A stretch of 5,971 nt of DNA from Eubacterium sp. Lineage in GTDB: Bacteria > Bacillota > Clostridia > Oscillospirales > Acutalibacteraceae. The stretch spans positions 1 through 5,971 of the forward strand of contig JAIDEF010000273.1 in assembly GCA_029054965.1 (NCBI GenBank), in the 5' to 3' direction. The translations under genes and the position numbers were made by a program. The notes beneath the pieces were generated by a model that worked only from the letters and a program-made list of their open reading frames with translations, made no database searches and was not told the DNA's origin. Position 1 is the first letter of the stretch. The number at the start of each line of letters is the position of its first letter. Shown piece by piece: positions 1 to 5,971 of the stretch.

Positions 1-500
1 ATAATATTCTTCATATAAAGATTGCCCATCAAACCGAACTGATAAAGATGCTCCGCTCTGCATTCAGCATTGGCACCGCAGTCCATAAGTAAAAACGGCC
101 TGTCCGCACTGGGCATAACAGATGCAATTGCCGGGCGTTTAATCCCCTTGATACGCTTGGTAATAAAGGTTGCACCTACTGTTATAGCACCTGTGTTGCC
201 TGCACTTACAAAAGCATCGCCCTTGCCCTCATTTAAAAGCTTAAATCCAACTGCCATTGAAGAATCTGACTTTTCCTTGAGAACAGCCCTTGCATCATCA
301 CACATATCAATAACACCATCGGCATTCACAACCTCAGTATTTTTCAGTGTAATATTATTTTTATTTACACAATCGTTTATTTTATCTGTATCACCAACGA
401 GCACTGCATCTATACCGTACTCGTCAACAGCAAGCATTGTACCCTTAATAATTTCAAGGGGAGCATTGTCACCGCCGAATGCATCAATAATAATCTTCAT
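1..500 (-). CDS. plsX: Phosphate acyltransferase PlsX, partial (3' end beyond the window)
   Basis: PlsX converts acyl-ACP plus inorganic phosphate to acyl-phosphate, the acyl donor PlsY uses to make lysophosphatidic acid, the first step of phospholipid synthesis in most Gram-positives. It acts as a peripheral protein at the inner face of the membrane. I read 166 codons from the ATG at 500-498; family members are about 330 residues, so roughly half is present and the rest lies beyond position 1. Visible family signatures are the N-terminal MKIIIDAFGGDNAP (residues 1-14, matching the usual DAMGGDxAP), the KSDSSMAVGFKLL stretch (77-89), SAGNTGA (99-105) and LMDCGANAEC (138-147, usually LDxGAN). 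The start codon shares one base with the trmFO stop (TGATG), and a GGAG lies 8 nt upstream, so translation is probably coupled. In many bacteria plsX precedes acpP and rnc; whether that holds here cannot be seen. Family assignment is secure. Confidence 0.96.
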   Translation of the reverse strand, partial: MKIIIDAFGGDNAPLEIIKGTMLAVDEYGIDAVLVGDTDKINDCVNKNNITLKNTEVVNADGVIDMCDDARAVLKEKSDSSMAVGFKLLNEGKGDAFVSAGNTGAITVGATFITKRIKGIKRPAIASVMPSADRPFLLMDCGANAECRAEHLYQFGLMGNLYMKNI

Positions 501-1798
501 CACATTTTCTCCATAGAGGTTTCCAACGACTTCAGGGCACGTTCTGCAAGTGCAGTGTATCGCTGACTCTTATCTCTTATCTTTGGTTCAATGGGCGGCA
601 GAACACCGAAATTAGCACCCATCGGCTGGAAATCTGTAACACTTTCATCACTGATATAATCGCAAAGTGCACCAATCATTGTGTCAGTATTTAAAACAAA
701 CGGTGCTTTGCCCTCTGCCCTGCGGACAGCGTTCATACCTGCCATAATACCGCTTGAGGCAGATTCCATATAACCCTCAACACCTGTAATCTGACCTGCA
801 AAAAACAGATTAGGGATTGTTTTCATTGAAAAGTCAGGGTTTAAAAGAGTTGGTGAATTCAAAAACGAATTCCTATGCATAACACCATAGCGAACAAACT
901 CTGCGTTTTCAAGTCCCGGTATCATTGAGAAAACTCTTTTCTGCTCACCGAATTTCAGATTAGTCTGAAAGCCCACAAGATTGAACATTGTGCCCTTATC
1001 ATTTTCACGTCTTAACTGAACACAAGCCCAGGGTCTGTGATTTGTTCTCGGGTCAACCAATCCAACAGGCTTCATAGGACCGAATCTTGGTGCATCCAAG
1101 CCTCGTTTTGCAAGCTTTTCAATCGGCATACAACCCTCATACACATCAAAATCGTGAACTACTGCACCCTCAGCATTAATGAGTTCATCAATAAAAGCCT
1201 CGTACTCGGCCTTATTGAAAGGGCAATTGATATAGTCATCATCACCGCCGCGATCATATCTTGAGGCACCAAAAGCCTTTGACATATCAACACTGTCTGC
1301 CATAACAATCGGAGCTGCAGCGTCATAAAAGCTGAGATAATCGCCTGTTATTTCTTTTATGCTTTCTGCAAGTGCACCATCAGTCAAAGGACCAGTTGCC
1401 ACTATTGTGATTGCATCGTCATCAAGTTCTAACTTTTCAACAACCCGATTAATAATATTTATATTCTTATTCGCTTTTATTTTTTCAGTAATTTGCTCTG
1501 CAAAAATATTTCTGTCAACAGCCAGCGCACCGCCTGCCGGCACTGCACAGCCCCTTGCGACGGGAACCGTAAGTGAGCCGAGCATTGACATTTCTTCTTT
1601 AAGAAGTCCTGCAGCACTGTTGAGCCTTGAAGCCTTTAATGAATTTGAGCATACAAGCTCTGCAAACAAATCGGTTTTATGGGCAGGAGTTCGCTTGATA
1701 CCCTTCATTTCATAAAGGTCAACAGTGTAGCCTGCACTTGCAATCTGCCACGCCGCTTCAACACCCGCAAGCCCTGCACCGATAACTTTAAATTTCAT
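500..1798 (-). CDS. trmFO: Methylenetetrahydrofolate-tRNA-(uracil-5-)-methyltransferase TrmFO
   Basis: TrmFO (formerly Gid) makes 5-methyluridine at position 54 of the tRNA T-loop, taking its carbon from methylenetetrahydrofolate and its electrons from NAD(P)H through bound FAD. It is cytosolic and replaces the SAM-dependent TrmA of Proteobacteria. The protein has 432 residues, close to the usual ~435. The N-terminal Rossmann dinucleotide site is VIGAGLAGVEAAW (residues 5-17). Other family blocks are KTDLFAELVCSNSL (41-54), PAGGALAVDR (87-96), EGCMPIE (221-227), RFGPMKPVGL (238-247), NLVGFQTNLKFGEQKRVF (273-290) and FFAGQITGVEGYMESA (332-347). Cys50 and Cys223 match the two functional cysteines known in the Bacillus subtilis enzyme (Cys53 and Cys226). 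A small deviation is DAPRFGPM (235-242), where DTLRFGPM is common. The ATG is only 3 nt after the topA stop, with just a weak SD-like sequence. The TGA stop overlaps the plsX ATG by one base. Some relatives modify 23S rRNA instead, but this sequence fits the tRNA enzyme. Confidence 0.97.
   Translation of the reverse strand: MKFKVIGAGLAGVEAAWQIASAGYTVDLYEMKGIKRTPAHKTDLFAELVCSNSLKASRLNSAAGLLKEEMSMLGSLTVPVARGCAVPAGGALAVDRNIFAEQITEKIKANKNINIINRVVEKLELDDDAITIVATGPLTDGALAESIKEITGDYLSFYDAAAPIVMADSVDMSKAFGASRYDRGGDDDYINCPFNKAEYEAFIDELINAEGAVVHDFDVYEGCMPIEKLAKRGLDAPRFGPMKPVGLVDPRTNHRPWACVQLRRENDKGTMFNLVGFQTNLKFGEQKRVFSMIPGLENAEFVRYGVMHRNSFLNSPTLLNPDFSMKTIPNLFFAGQITGVEGYMESASSGIMAGMNAVRRAEGKAPFVLNTDTMIGALCDYISDESVTDFQPMGANFGVLPPIEPKIRDKSQRYTALAERALKSLETSMEKM
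509..512 (-). promoter_or_regulatory. Ribosome binding site of plsX inside the trmFO 3' end
   Basis: On the minus strand a GGAG core lies 8 nt before the plsX ATG at 500, embedded in the last codons of trmFO. With the TGATG stop/start overlap, it supports the chosen plsX start and suggests translation by ribosomes already on the message. Confidence 0.7.
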
Positions 1799-1801
1799 AG
1801 A

Positions 1802-3904
1802 TTATTCTTCACTTTTCTTTTTTCTTGGAACAGGCTTTGTAAAGCCGCAACCCTCAGTATCAGGACAATAAAGCACATTCCCTCTGCGTTTAAACAAAGA
1901 TTTTCCGCACTTAGGGCATACTTCATCTGACGGAGCATCCCATGTCATAAAGTTACATTCAGGATAATTTGAACAGCCAAAGAAGGATGTACCCTTCTTG
2001 GTTTTCTTTTCAATTACATCACCGCCGCATTCAGGGCATTTAGCACTTGTTTTGTAAACGAGCGGTTTTGTATTTTTACAATCAGGATAGCCGGGGCAGG
2101 CAAGGAATTTACCGAACCTTCCAACCTTGACAACCATATTACGTCCGCACTTTTCGCAGACAACATCGGTTTCCTCTTCCTTGAGTTTAATCTTTACACC
2201 CTGCATATCTGCTTTAGCCTTTTCAAGAGGCTTTTCAAACTCATCATAATAGAGCCTGATCATTTCCTTATAATCTTTTTCGCCGCTGTCTATTTTATCT
2301 AAATCGCCCTCCATTTTAGAGGTGTATTTTACATTAACTATATTCGGCATTTTGTCTTCAAGAAGATTGGTAACAGCCTCGCCAAGCTCAGTAGGAACAA
2401 ACTGCTTGCCCTCACGCTTAACATACTCTCTGTTAAGAATTGTTGAGGTGATTGTTACATAGGTTGACGGACGTCCGACACCATTTTCTTCAAGTGCCTT
2501 TGTAAGTGATGCTTCAGTAAATCTCGCCGGTGGCTGCGTAAAGTGCTGATTACCGAGAATGCTTTTAAGCTTAAGCACATCACCCACTGTCATTGGCGGA
2601 AGCGGTGATGCATCACTGTTATTTTTATCATCATCACCCTTTTCCTCATAAAGAGCAGTAAAACCATCAAACTTAACAGTATAGCCTGTTGCATTGAAGA
2701 TATAACCATTTGCCGAAATCTCAATCTTCATAGTTTCCTGCAGGCAGGCTTCCATAAGAGAGGCAATAAATCTTTCCCAAATAAGCTTATAAATCTTGAA
2801 CTGGTCATTTGTAAGATATGCCTTTACAGATTCAGGTGTTATATTCGGCATTGACGGGCGGATAGCCTCGTGTCCGTCCTGTATATTACTTTTTGATTTG
2901 AAAAATCTTGGTTTTTTAGGCAGATATTTTTCACCATAGTTATCAATGATGTACTGATTACCTGCCTCCCTTGCTTCATCTGAAATACGAAGCGAGTCAG
3001 TTCTCATATAGGTAATCAGACCGACTGTTCCATGCTCTCCGACATCAACACCCTCATAAAGCTCCTGTGCCGCTTTCATCGTTCTTCTTGCCTGAAAAGA
3101 CAGACGGCGTGAAGCCTCCTGCTGTAAAGTTGATGTGATAAACGGAGGTGTAGGATTTTTCTTTCTGCTGCCCTTCTTAACTGCAGTAACAATATAATCT
3201 GCACCGTCAAGGTCTGAAAGAATTTTGTCGCTCTGTTCTTTATTTTCAATTTTTATTTTGTCACCATCCTTGCTTGCAATAGCTGCAGCAAAAACCTTTC
3301 TGTCGGGCGGATTGGTGAATTTAGCATCAATTGACCAGTATTCCTCAGGCTTGAAAGCTCTGATTTCCTCCTCACGGTCAACAATCAATCTTAAGGCAAC
3401 GGACTGAACTCTGCCTGCTGAAAGCCCGCGTCTTATCTTTTGAGATATAAACGGTGACAGCTTATATCCTATTAATCTGTCAAGAATACGTCTTGCCTGC
3501 TGCGCATTGACAAAATCAATGTCAATCGCTCTCGGCTGTGCCATTCCGTTTTTAACACCGTTCTTTGTAATTTCATTAAAGGTTACTCTGTTTTTTTCGT
3601 TCATATCAAGGTCAAGCAAGGTTGCAAGATGCCATGATATTGCCTCTCCCTCACGGTCAGGGTCAGTTGCGAGATAAACATAGTCTGCGCTGTCTGCCTT
3701 TTTCTTCAAGTCTTTAACAAAGCTTTCCTTACCCTTGATTACCGCATATTTCGGTTCAAAGTCATTTGCAATATCAACGCTTAGTCTTGCTGCCGGCAAA
3801 TCCCTGACATGACCCATTGAAGCTATAACCTCATAACCTCTGCCGAGATAGCCCTTTATATTTTTCGCCTTTGCAGGTGACTCAACGATTACTAATTTTG
3901 ACAT
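1802..3904 (-). CDS. topA: DNA topoisomerase I (type IA)
   Basis: TopA relaxes negative supercoils by cutting one strand through a 5'-phosphotyrosine link, balancing gyrase during transcription and replication. The 700-residue protein has the full bacterial layout. The N-terminal TOPRIM domain includes VESPAKAKNI (residues 7-16, Glu8) and ATDPDREGEA (79-88), with Mg-binding Asp81, Asp83 and Glu85. SAGRVQSVALRLIVDRE (162-178) follows, then the active site GLITYMRTDS (295-304) with catalytic Tyr299 and Arg301, equivalent to Tyr319 and Arg321 of Escherichia coli. RFTEASLTKALEENGVGRPS (461-480) belongs to the cleavage/gate core. The C-terminus carries three C4 zinc ribbons: Cys583/586/603/609, Cys623/626/644/650 and Cys663/666/680/686, ending in a Lys-rich tail. 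Residues 420-438 form a short acidic, Asn-rich linker, a place where the family varies. The start follows an AAGGAAA SD 12 nt after dprA, and the N-terminus begins exactly at the conserved SKLVIVESPAKA. All key residues are intact. Confidence 0.98.
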   Translation of the reverse strand: MSKLVIVESPAKAKNIKGYLGRGYEVIASMGHVRDLPAARLSVDIANDFEPKYAVIKGKESFVKDLKKKADSADYVYLATDPDREGEAISWHLATLLDLDMNEKNRVTFNEITKNGVKNGMAQPRAIDIDFVNAQQARRILDRLIGYKLSPFISQKIRRGLSAGRVQSVALRLIVDREEEIRAFKPEEYWSIDAKFTNPPDRKVFAAAIASKDGDKIKIENKEQSDKILSDLDGADYIVTAVKKGSRKKNPTPPFITSTLQQEASRRLSFQARRTMKAAQELYEGVDVGEHGTVGLITYMRTDSLRISDEAREAGNQYIIDNYGEKYLPKKPRFFKSKSNIQDGHEAIRPSMPNITPESVKAYLTNDQFKIYKLIWERFIASLMEACLQETMKIEISANGYIFNATGYTVKFDGFTALYEEKGDDDKNNSDASPLPPMTVGDVLKLKSILGNQHFTQPPARFTEASLTKALEENGVGRPSTYVTITSTILNREYVKREGKQFVPTELGEAVTNLLEDKMPNIVNVKYTSKMEGDLDKIDSGEKDYKEMIRLYYDEFEKPLEKAKADMQGVKIKLKEEETDVVCEKCGRNMVVKVGRFGKFLACPGYPDCKNTKPLVYKTSAKCPECGGDVIEKKTKKGTSFFGCSNYPECNFMTWDAPSDEVCPKCGKSLFKRRGNVLYCPDTEGCGFTKPVPRKKKSEE

Positions 3905-3909
3905 ACACT

Positions 3910-3916
3910 TTTCCTT
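3910..3916 (-). promoter_or_regulatory. Ribosome binding site of topA
   Basis: The 12-nt gap between the dprA stop and the topA ATG reads AAGGAAAAGTGT on the minus strand. Its AGGA core sits 7 nt from the ATG at 3904, an optimal distance, and fixes the topA start. The site begins right after the dprA TGA, so terminating ribosomes could reload here. Confidence 0.8.
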
Positions 3917-5119
3917 TCAGATTCTCTTATATCTTTTACCTGAGGTGCTTTCCGTCAGTCCCATAATTTCAAGCTGTGTCAAGGCAGCCATAACCTGACT
4001 GACAGTAAGTCCTGTTTTCTCAGTTATTATATCAATATGAGCAAAGCTTTCATTTAAGCACTGATAAACTACAGCTGCGTTTCCTGTAAGCTTAGAAGCC
4101 TGCTTTTCATTTTTTATTCTCTTATCTCTGTCCTTAAGAGCAGCATCAAATACAGGTTCATTCGCCTTTGGTATATTAGCACCCTTATCGCTTGCAGCAT
4201 TCATATAATGCTCAATACTCTTAACCCTTGAAAGGTCAACAGTATCAAATTTTTCTGCATAAGGTGCAGCAAGGTGAATCGGCTTTGTGGCAACCATTGC
4301 ACCATCATCAATCAGCTTATTCGTGCCTGCAAAATCAAGCGACAACACTGATGCAGGTATTGCAAAAACATCCCTGCCCTGCTCAAGAGCAAAATTTGCA
4401 GTGATAAGACTGCCGCTTTTGACACCTGCCTCAACCACCAGAACACCGACTGACAAGCCGCTTATAATCCTGTTTCGCATAGGAAAGGTTGTTCTGCTTG
4501 CTCGTGTAAACGGCGGATATTCCGTAACCAATGCACCATTATGCTTTATGGTATCACGAAGTGATTTGTTTTCATTGAGATAGTTTGTACCAAGACCGCA
4601 GCCGAGAACGGCAATCGTTTTTCCGCCTGCCATAAGAGCACCTTTATGTGCAGCAGTATCAACACCGAGTGCCCCTCCGCTGACTATCAGCAAGCCTGCA
4701 TCAGTAGCACCTCTGCTCATAATATGTGTAACCTTGATTGCATAATCACTTGCCTTGCGTGTACCAACCACACCGACAGTTGCCAAATTATCAATATCAG
4801 GCAAATCACCGTCAACGTAAAGCACAGCAGGAGGATTGATAATTTCCTTCAGTCTTTTCGGGTATCTGTTATCATCATAATCAATTATCTGCCAATTATT
4901 ACTTTTGCAGGTATAAATTATTTCATCAACCGAATGAATATCGGTTTCTACCAGTCTGTCAATCTGTCTTGCCGTTAAATTCGGGGACATTCTCCACTCA
5001 AGAATATTTGCATCATAAAGCGCCTTTGCAGAGCCGAACTCATCAACAATCCTGCTGAGATAGGCACCCTCGCCAAGTGCTTTCTGCAGCCACAGCCAAT
5101 ATCTTAAATTCTCACTCAT
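3917..5119 (-). CDS. dprA: DNA-processing protein DprA (Smf)
   Basis: DprA binds single-stranded DNA and loads RecA onto it. It is essential in natural transformation, but is kept widely in bacteria not known to be competent, so it does not by itself show competence. The protein has 400 residues. Residues 1-60 look like the helical, HhH/SAM-like N-terminal region. The central Rossmann-like DprA domain (about 75-282) shows VGVVGTRKASDYA (115-127), IVSGGALGVDTAAHKGAL (145-162), VLGCGLGTNYLNEN (171-184), FPMRNRIISGLS (212-223), VVEAGVKSGSLITANFA (228-244) and GTNKLIDDGA (265-274). The usual VPG after the VFA strand is IPA (254-256) here. A charged linker of about 60 residues leads to a C-terminal winged helix (about 345-400), LTGNAAVVYQCL through GKRYKRI, typical of longer Firmicutes DprA. 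The ATG overlaps the upstream methyltransferase stop by 8 nt (ATGAGTGA); GGGAG lies 10 nt upstream. The dprA-topA-trmFO order is a known Firmicutes context and backs the call. Confidence 0.96.
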   Translation of the reverse strand: MSENLRYWLWLQKALGEGAYLSRIVDEFGSAKALYDANILEWRMSPNLTARQIDRLVETDIHSVDEIIYTCKSNNWQIIDYDDNRYPKRLKEIINPPAVLYVDGDLPDIDNLATVGVVGTRKASDYAIKVTHIMSRGATDAGLLIVSGGALGVDTAAHKGALMAGGKTIAVLGCGLGTNYLNENKSLRDTIKHNGALVTEYPPFTRASRTTFPMRNRIISGLSVGVLVVEAGVKSGSLITANFALEQGRDVFAIPASVLSLDFAGTNKLIDDGAMVATKPIHLAAPYAEKFDTVDLSRVKSIEHYMNAASDKGANIPKANEPVFDAALKDRDKRIKNEKQASKLTGNAAVVYQCLNESFAHIDIITEKTGLTVSQVMAALTQLEIMGLTESTSGKRYKRI

Positions 5120-5894
5120 TTCTCAGCATCTCCCACATCGTTATAGATGCCGCTACGGAAGCGTTCAGACTTTCAGCTCTGCCGAGCATTTTAATTGTTA
5201 TTAAATCATCAGCAAGCTCTGACACCCTATCGGATATTCCGTTAGCCTCGTTGCCGATAACACAGATACAGCCATTTGAAAAATCAATATCTGTGATAGG
5301 CTTTGCAGAGCTGCTTGGTGATGTGGCATAAATTCTGAAGCCCTGTTCTTTAAGATTAATCAACATATCAGATGCATCACTGCAGCGAACTGTGTTAACT
5401 CTGAACACTGCACCCATTGTTGCTCTTAGCACCTTTGGGTTATAAAGGTCACAGCCGCCCCCGATAATAAGCCCGTCAATGCCAAGTGCCTCGGCAGTGC
5501 GGAGAATTGTGCCGAGATTTCCGGGGTCCTGTACATTATCAAGTGCAATATATTTTCCATCTGCTTTAAACTCAATAGGTTTTTCCTTAATATCAAAAAC
5601 AGCAAAAACACCCTGAGCATTTTCGGTTTCACTAAGCTTTGCTGATATTTCATCAGAAATAAAATATGCTTTATCAGCTTTTGCAATAAGTTCATCACAC
5701 TGAGCATGATATTTATTATAAGCACTTTCTGTTACAAGAAAACATTTAATACGGCATAAAGAATTAAGAGCATCAAAAACCAGCCTTGCTCCCTCAAGCA
5801 CGAAGGAGTTATTCACCCTGCGTTCCTTAGAGGAGGAAAGTAGCTTTTTGACGCTCTTTATTAAATCATTATTTTTACCTGTGATTTTTTCCAT
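5112..5894 (-). CDS. SpoU/TrmH-family RNA 2'-O-methyltransferase (probably rRNA-directed)
   Basis: This is a SPOUT-superfamily, SAM-dependent enzyme that methylates a ribose 2'-OH in RNA. At 260 residues it has the two-part layout of RlmB/TsnR/YsgA-like members. An N-terminal substrate-binding domain (about 28-100, with FVLEGARLVFDAL at 31-43) precedes the knotted SpoU catalytic domain (about 114-260). All three SpoU motifs are present. Motif 1 is LDNVQDPGNLGTILRTAEAL (118-137), with Asn126 and Arg132 at the spacing of TrmH Asn35/Arg41. Motif 2 is VIGNEANGIS (212-221, Glu216). Motif 3 is IKMLGRAESLNASVAASI (234-251, Ser242 and Asn244). The enzyme is therefore likely active, but the target nucleotide cannot be read from sequence; the N-terminal domain favours 23S rRNA over tRNA, by family analogy. 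The start has AGGAG 6 nt upstream. It is the first gene visible in the run and overlaps dprA by 8 nt. No gene symbol is given because the subfamily is not certain. Confidence 0.93.
   Translation of the reverse strand: MEKITGKNNDLIKSVKKLLSSSKERRVNNSFVLEGARLVFDALNSLCRIKCFLVTESAYNKYHAQCDELIAKADKAYFISDEISAKLSETENAQGVFAVFDIKEKPIEFKADGKYIALDNVQDPGNLGTILRTAEALGIDGLIIGGGCDLYNPKVLRATMGAVFRVNTVRCSDASDMLINLKEQGFRIYATSPSSSAKPITDIDFSNGCICVIGNEANGISDRVSELADDLITIKMLGRAESLNASVAASITMWEMLRNE
5130..5134 (-). promoter_or_regulatory. Probable ribosome binding site of dprA
   Basis: GGGAG on the minus strand lies 10 nt before the dprA ATG at 5119, inside the last codons of the methyltransferase gene. The spacing is slightly long, so coupling through the 8-nt ATGAGTGA overlap may matter as well. 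Confidence 0.5.
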
Positions 5895-5900
5895 ACTTAA

Positions 5901-5905
5901 CTCCT
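5901..5905 (-). promoter_or_regulatory. Ribosome binding site of the SpoU methyltransferase gene
   Basis: AGGAG on the minus strand lies 6 nt before the ATG at 5894. It is the strongest SD in the window and sits in a noncoding leader, consistent with this being an independently initiated, possibly first gene of the transcription unit. Confidence 0.8.
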
Positions 5906-5971
5906 GAAGGATAAAGCAAATAATTTTTTTCGTTTAAAGAAATCACTTACTGTATTTATTATTTATAATAT
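5906..5971. other. AT-rich intergenic leader upstream of the gene run
   Basis: No coding frame, tRNA or hairpin terminator is seen here. Positions 5911-5971 hold only 9 G/C in 61 bases, far below the flanking genes. The plus strand contains TATAAT at 5964-5969 and the minus strand contains TATTAT at 5970-5965, both resembling -10 boxes. The plus-strand box has no TTGACA-like -35 at 16-18 nt, and a -35 for the minus-strand box would lie outside the window. The region probably holds or adjoins the operon promoter, but no promoter can be assigned with confidence. Confidence 0.45.

Noticed and set aside
70..516. Open plus-strand frame of 148 codons opposite plsX
   Set aside because: It is fully antisense to an unmistakable PlsX. 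Its translation is low-complexity Ser/Ile/Pro-rich with no recognisable domain, as expected for the mirror of a codon-biased gene.
855..872. Two GAATTC palindromes 6 nt apart, able to form a small hairpin
   Set aside because: They encode the conserved RNSFLNSP segment of TrmFO (two Asn-Ser pairs), so protein sequence explains the repeat. No U-tract follows to make a terminator.
1850..2160. Repeated CxxC-type coding pattern resembling a tandem DNA repeat
   Set aside because: These are the three zinc ribbons of TopA. The similarity is at the protein level and is standard for bacterial topoisomerase I.
4646..4978. Open plus-strand frame of 110 codons opposite dprA
   Set aside because: It lies antisense to conserved DprA motifs, shows no family signature, and its composition is an antisense shadow. 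The same applies to the plus-strand frames at 1037-1264, 1359-1715, 1679-1930, 3225-3407, 4287-4583 and 5077-5331.
5426..5725. Alternative minus-strand frame of 99 codons inside the methyltransferase gene
   Set aside because: It overlaps the intact SpoU frame, which carries all three catalytic motifs, and has no motif of its own. There is no sign of a frameshift.
5910..5938. Possible minus-strand promoter TTTAAA, 17 nt, TTTATC
   Set aside because: The -10 match is poor (3 of 6) and transcription would begin inside the Shine-Dalgarno site of the methyltransferase gene, leaving no usable leader.

Overview
The window is an ordinary chromosomal housekeeping segment of a low-to-mid GC Gram-positive bacterium. 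Five protein genes all lie on the minus strand, so the biological order runs from high to low coordinates: SpoU/TrmH-family RNA 2'-O-methyltransferase, dprA, topA, trmFO, plsX. The dprA-topA-trmFO (smf-topA-gid) order is a known Firmicutes arrangement, and TrmFO is the folate/FAD tRNA m5U54 methyltransferase typical of that phylum. Protein style and codon use suggest a Clostridia member, perhaps a gut Oscillospiraceae/Ruminococcus-like lineage. That placement is inference; no marker here fixes a genus.

Layout: positions 5895-5971 are a very AT-rich leader carrying a good Shine-Dalgarno (SD) site for the methyltransferase (5112-5894). The methyltransferase stop overlaps the dprA start by 8 nt. 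dprA (3917-5119) is followed after 12 nt by topA (1802-3904). Three nucleotides after the topA stop comes trmFO (500-1798), whose stop shares one base with the start of plsX. plsX runs off the low-coordinate edge (500 to 1), so only its N-terminal 166 residues are present. No terminator hairpin, tRNA, rRNA, repeat array, mobile element or CRISPR was seen, and coding density is almost 100 percent up to position 5894.

The very tight junctions (8-nt overlap, 12-nt gap, 3-nt gap, 1-nt overlap) indicate one polycistronic, translationally coupled transcription unit. The products join RNA modification (SpoU MTase, TrmFO), DNA topology and single-strand DNA handling (TopA, DprA) and the start of phospholipid synthesis (PlsX). 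This looks like a packed housekeeping operon rather than a dedicated pathway. All catalytic motifs checked in the four complete proteins are present, and I see no evidence for an undescribed system. The most notable points are the direct run-on from trmFO into plsX and the nearly SD-less start of trmFO.
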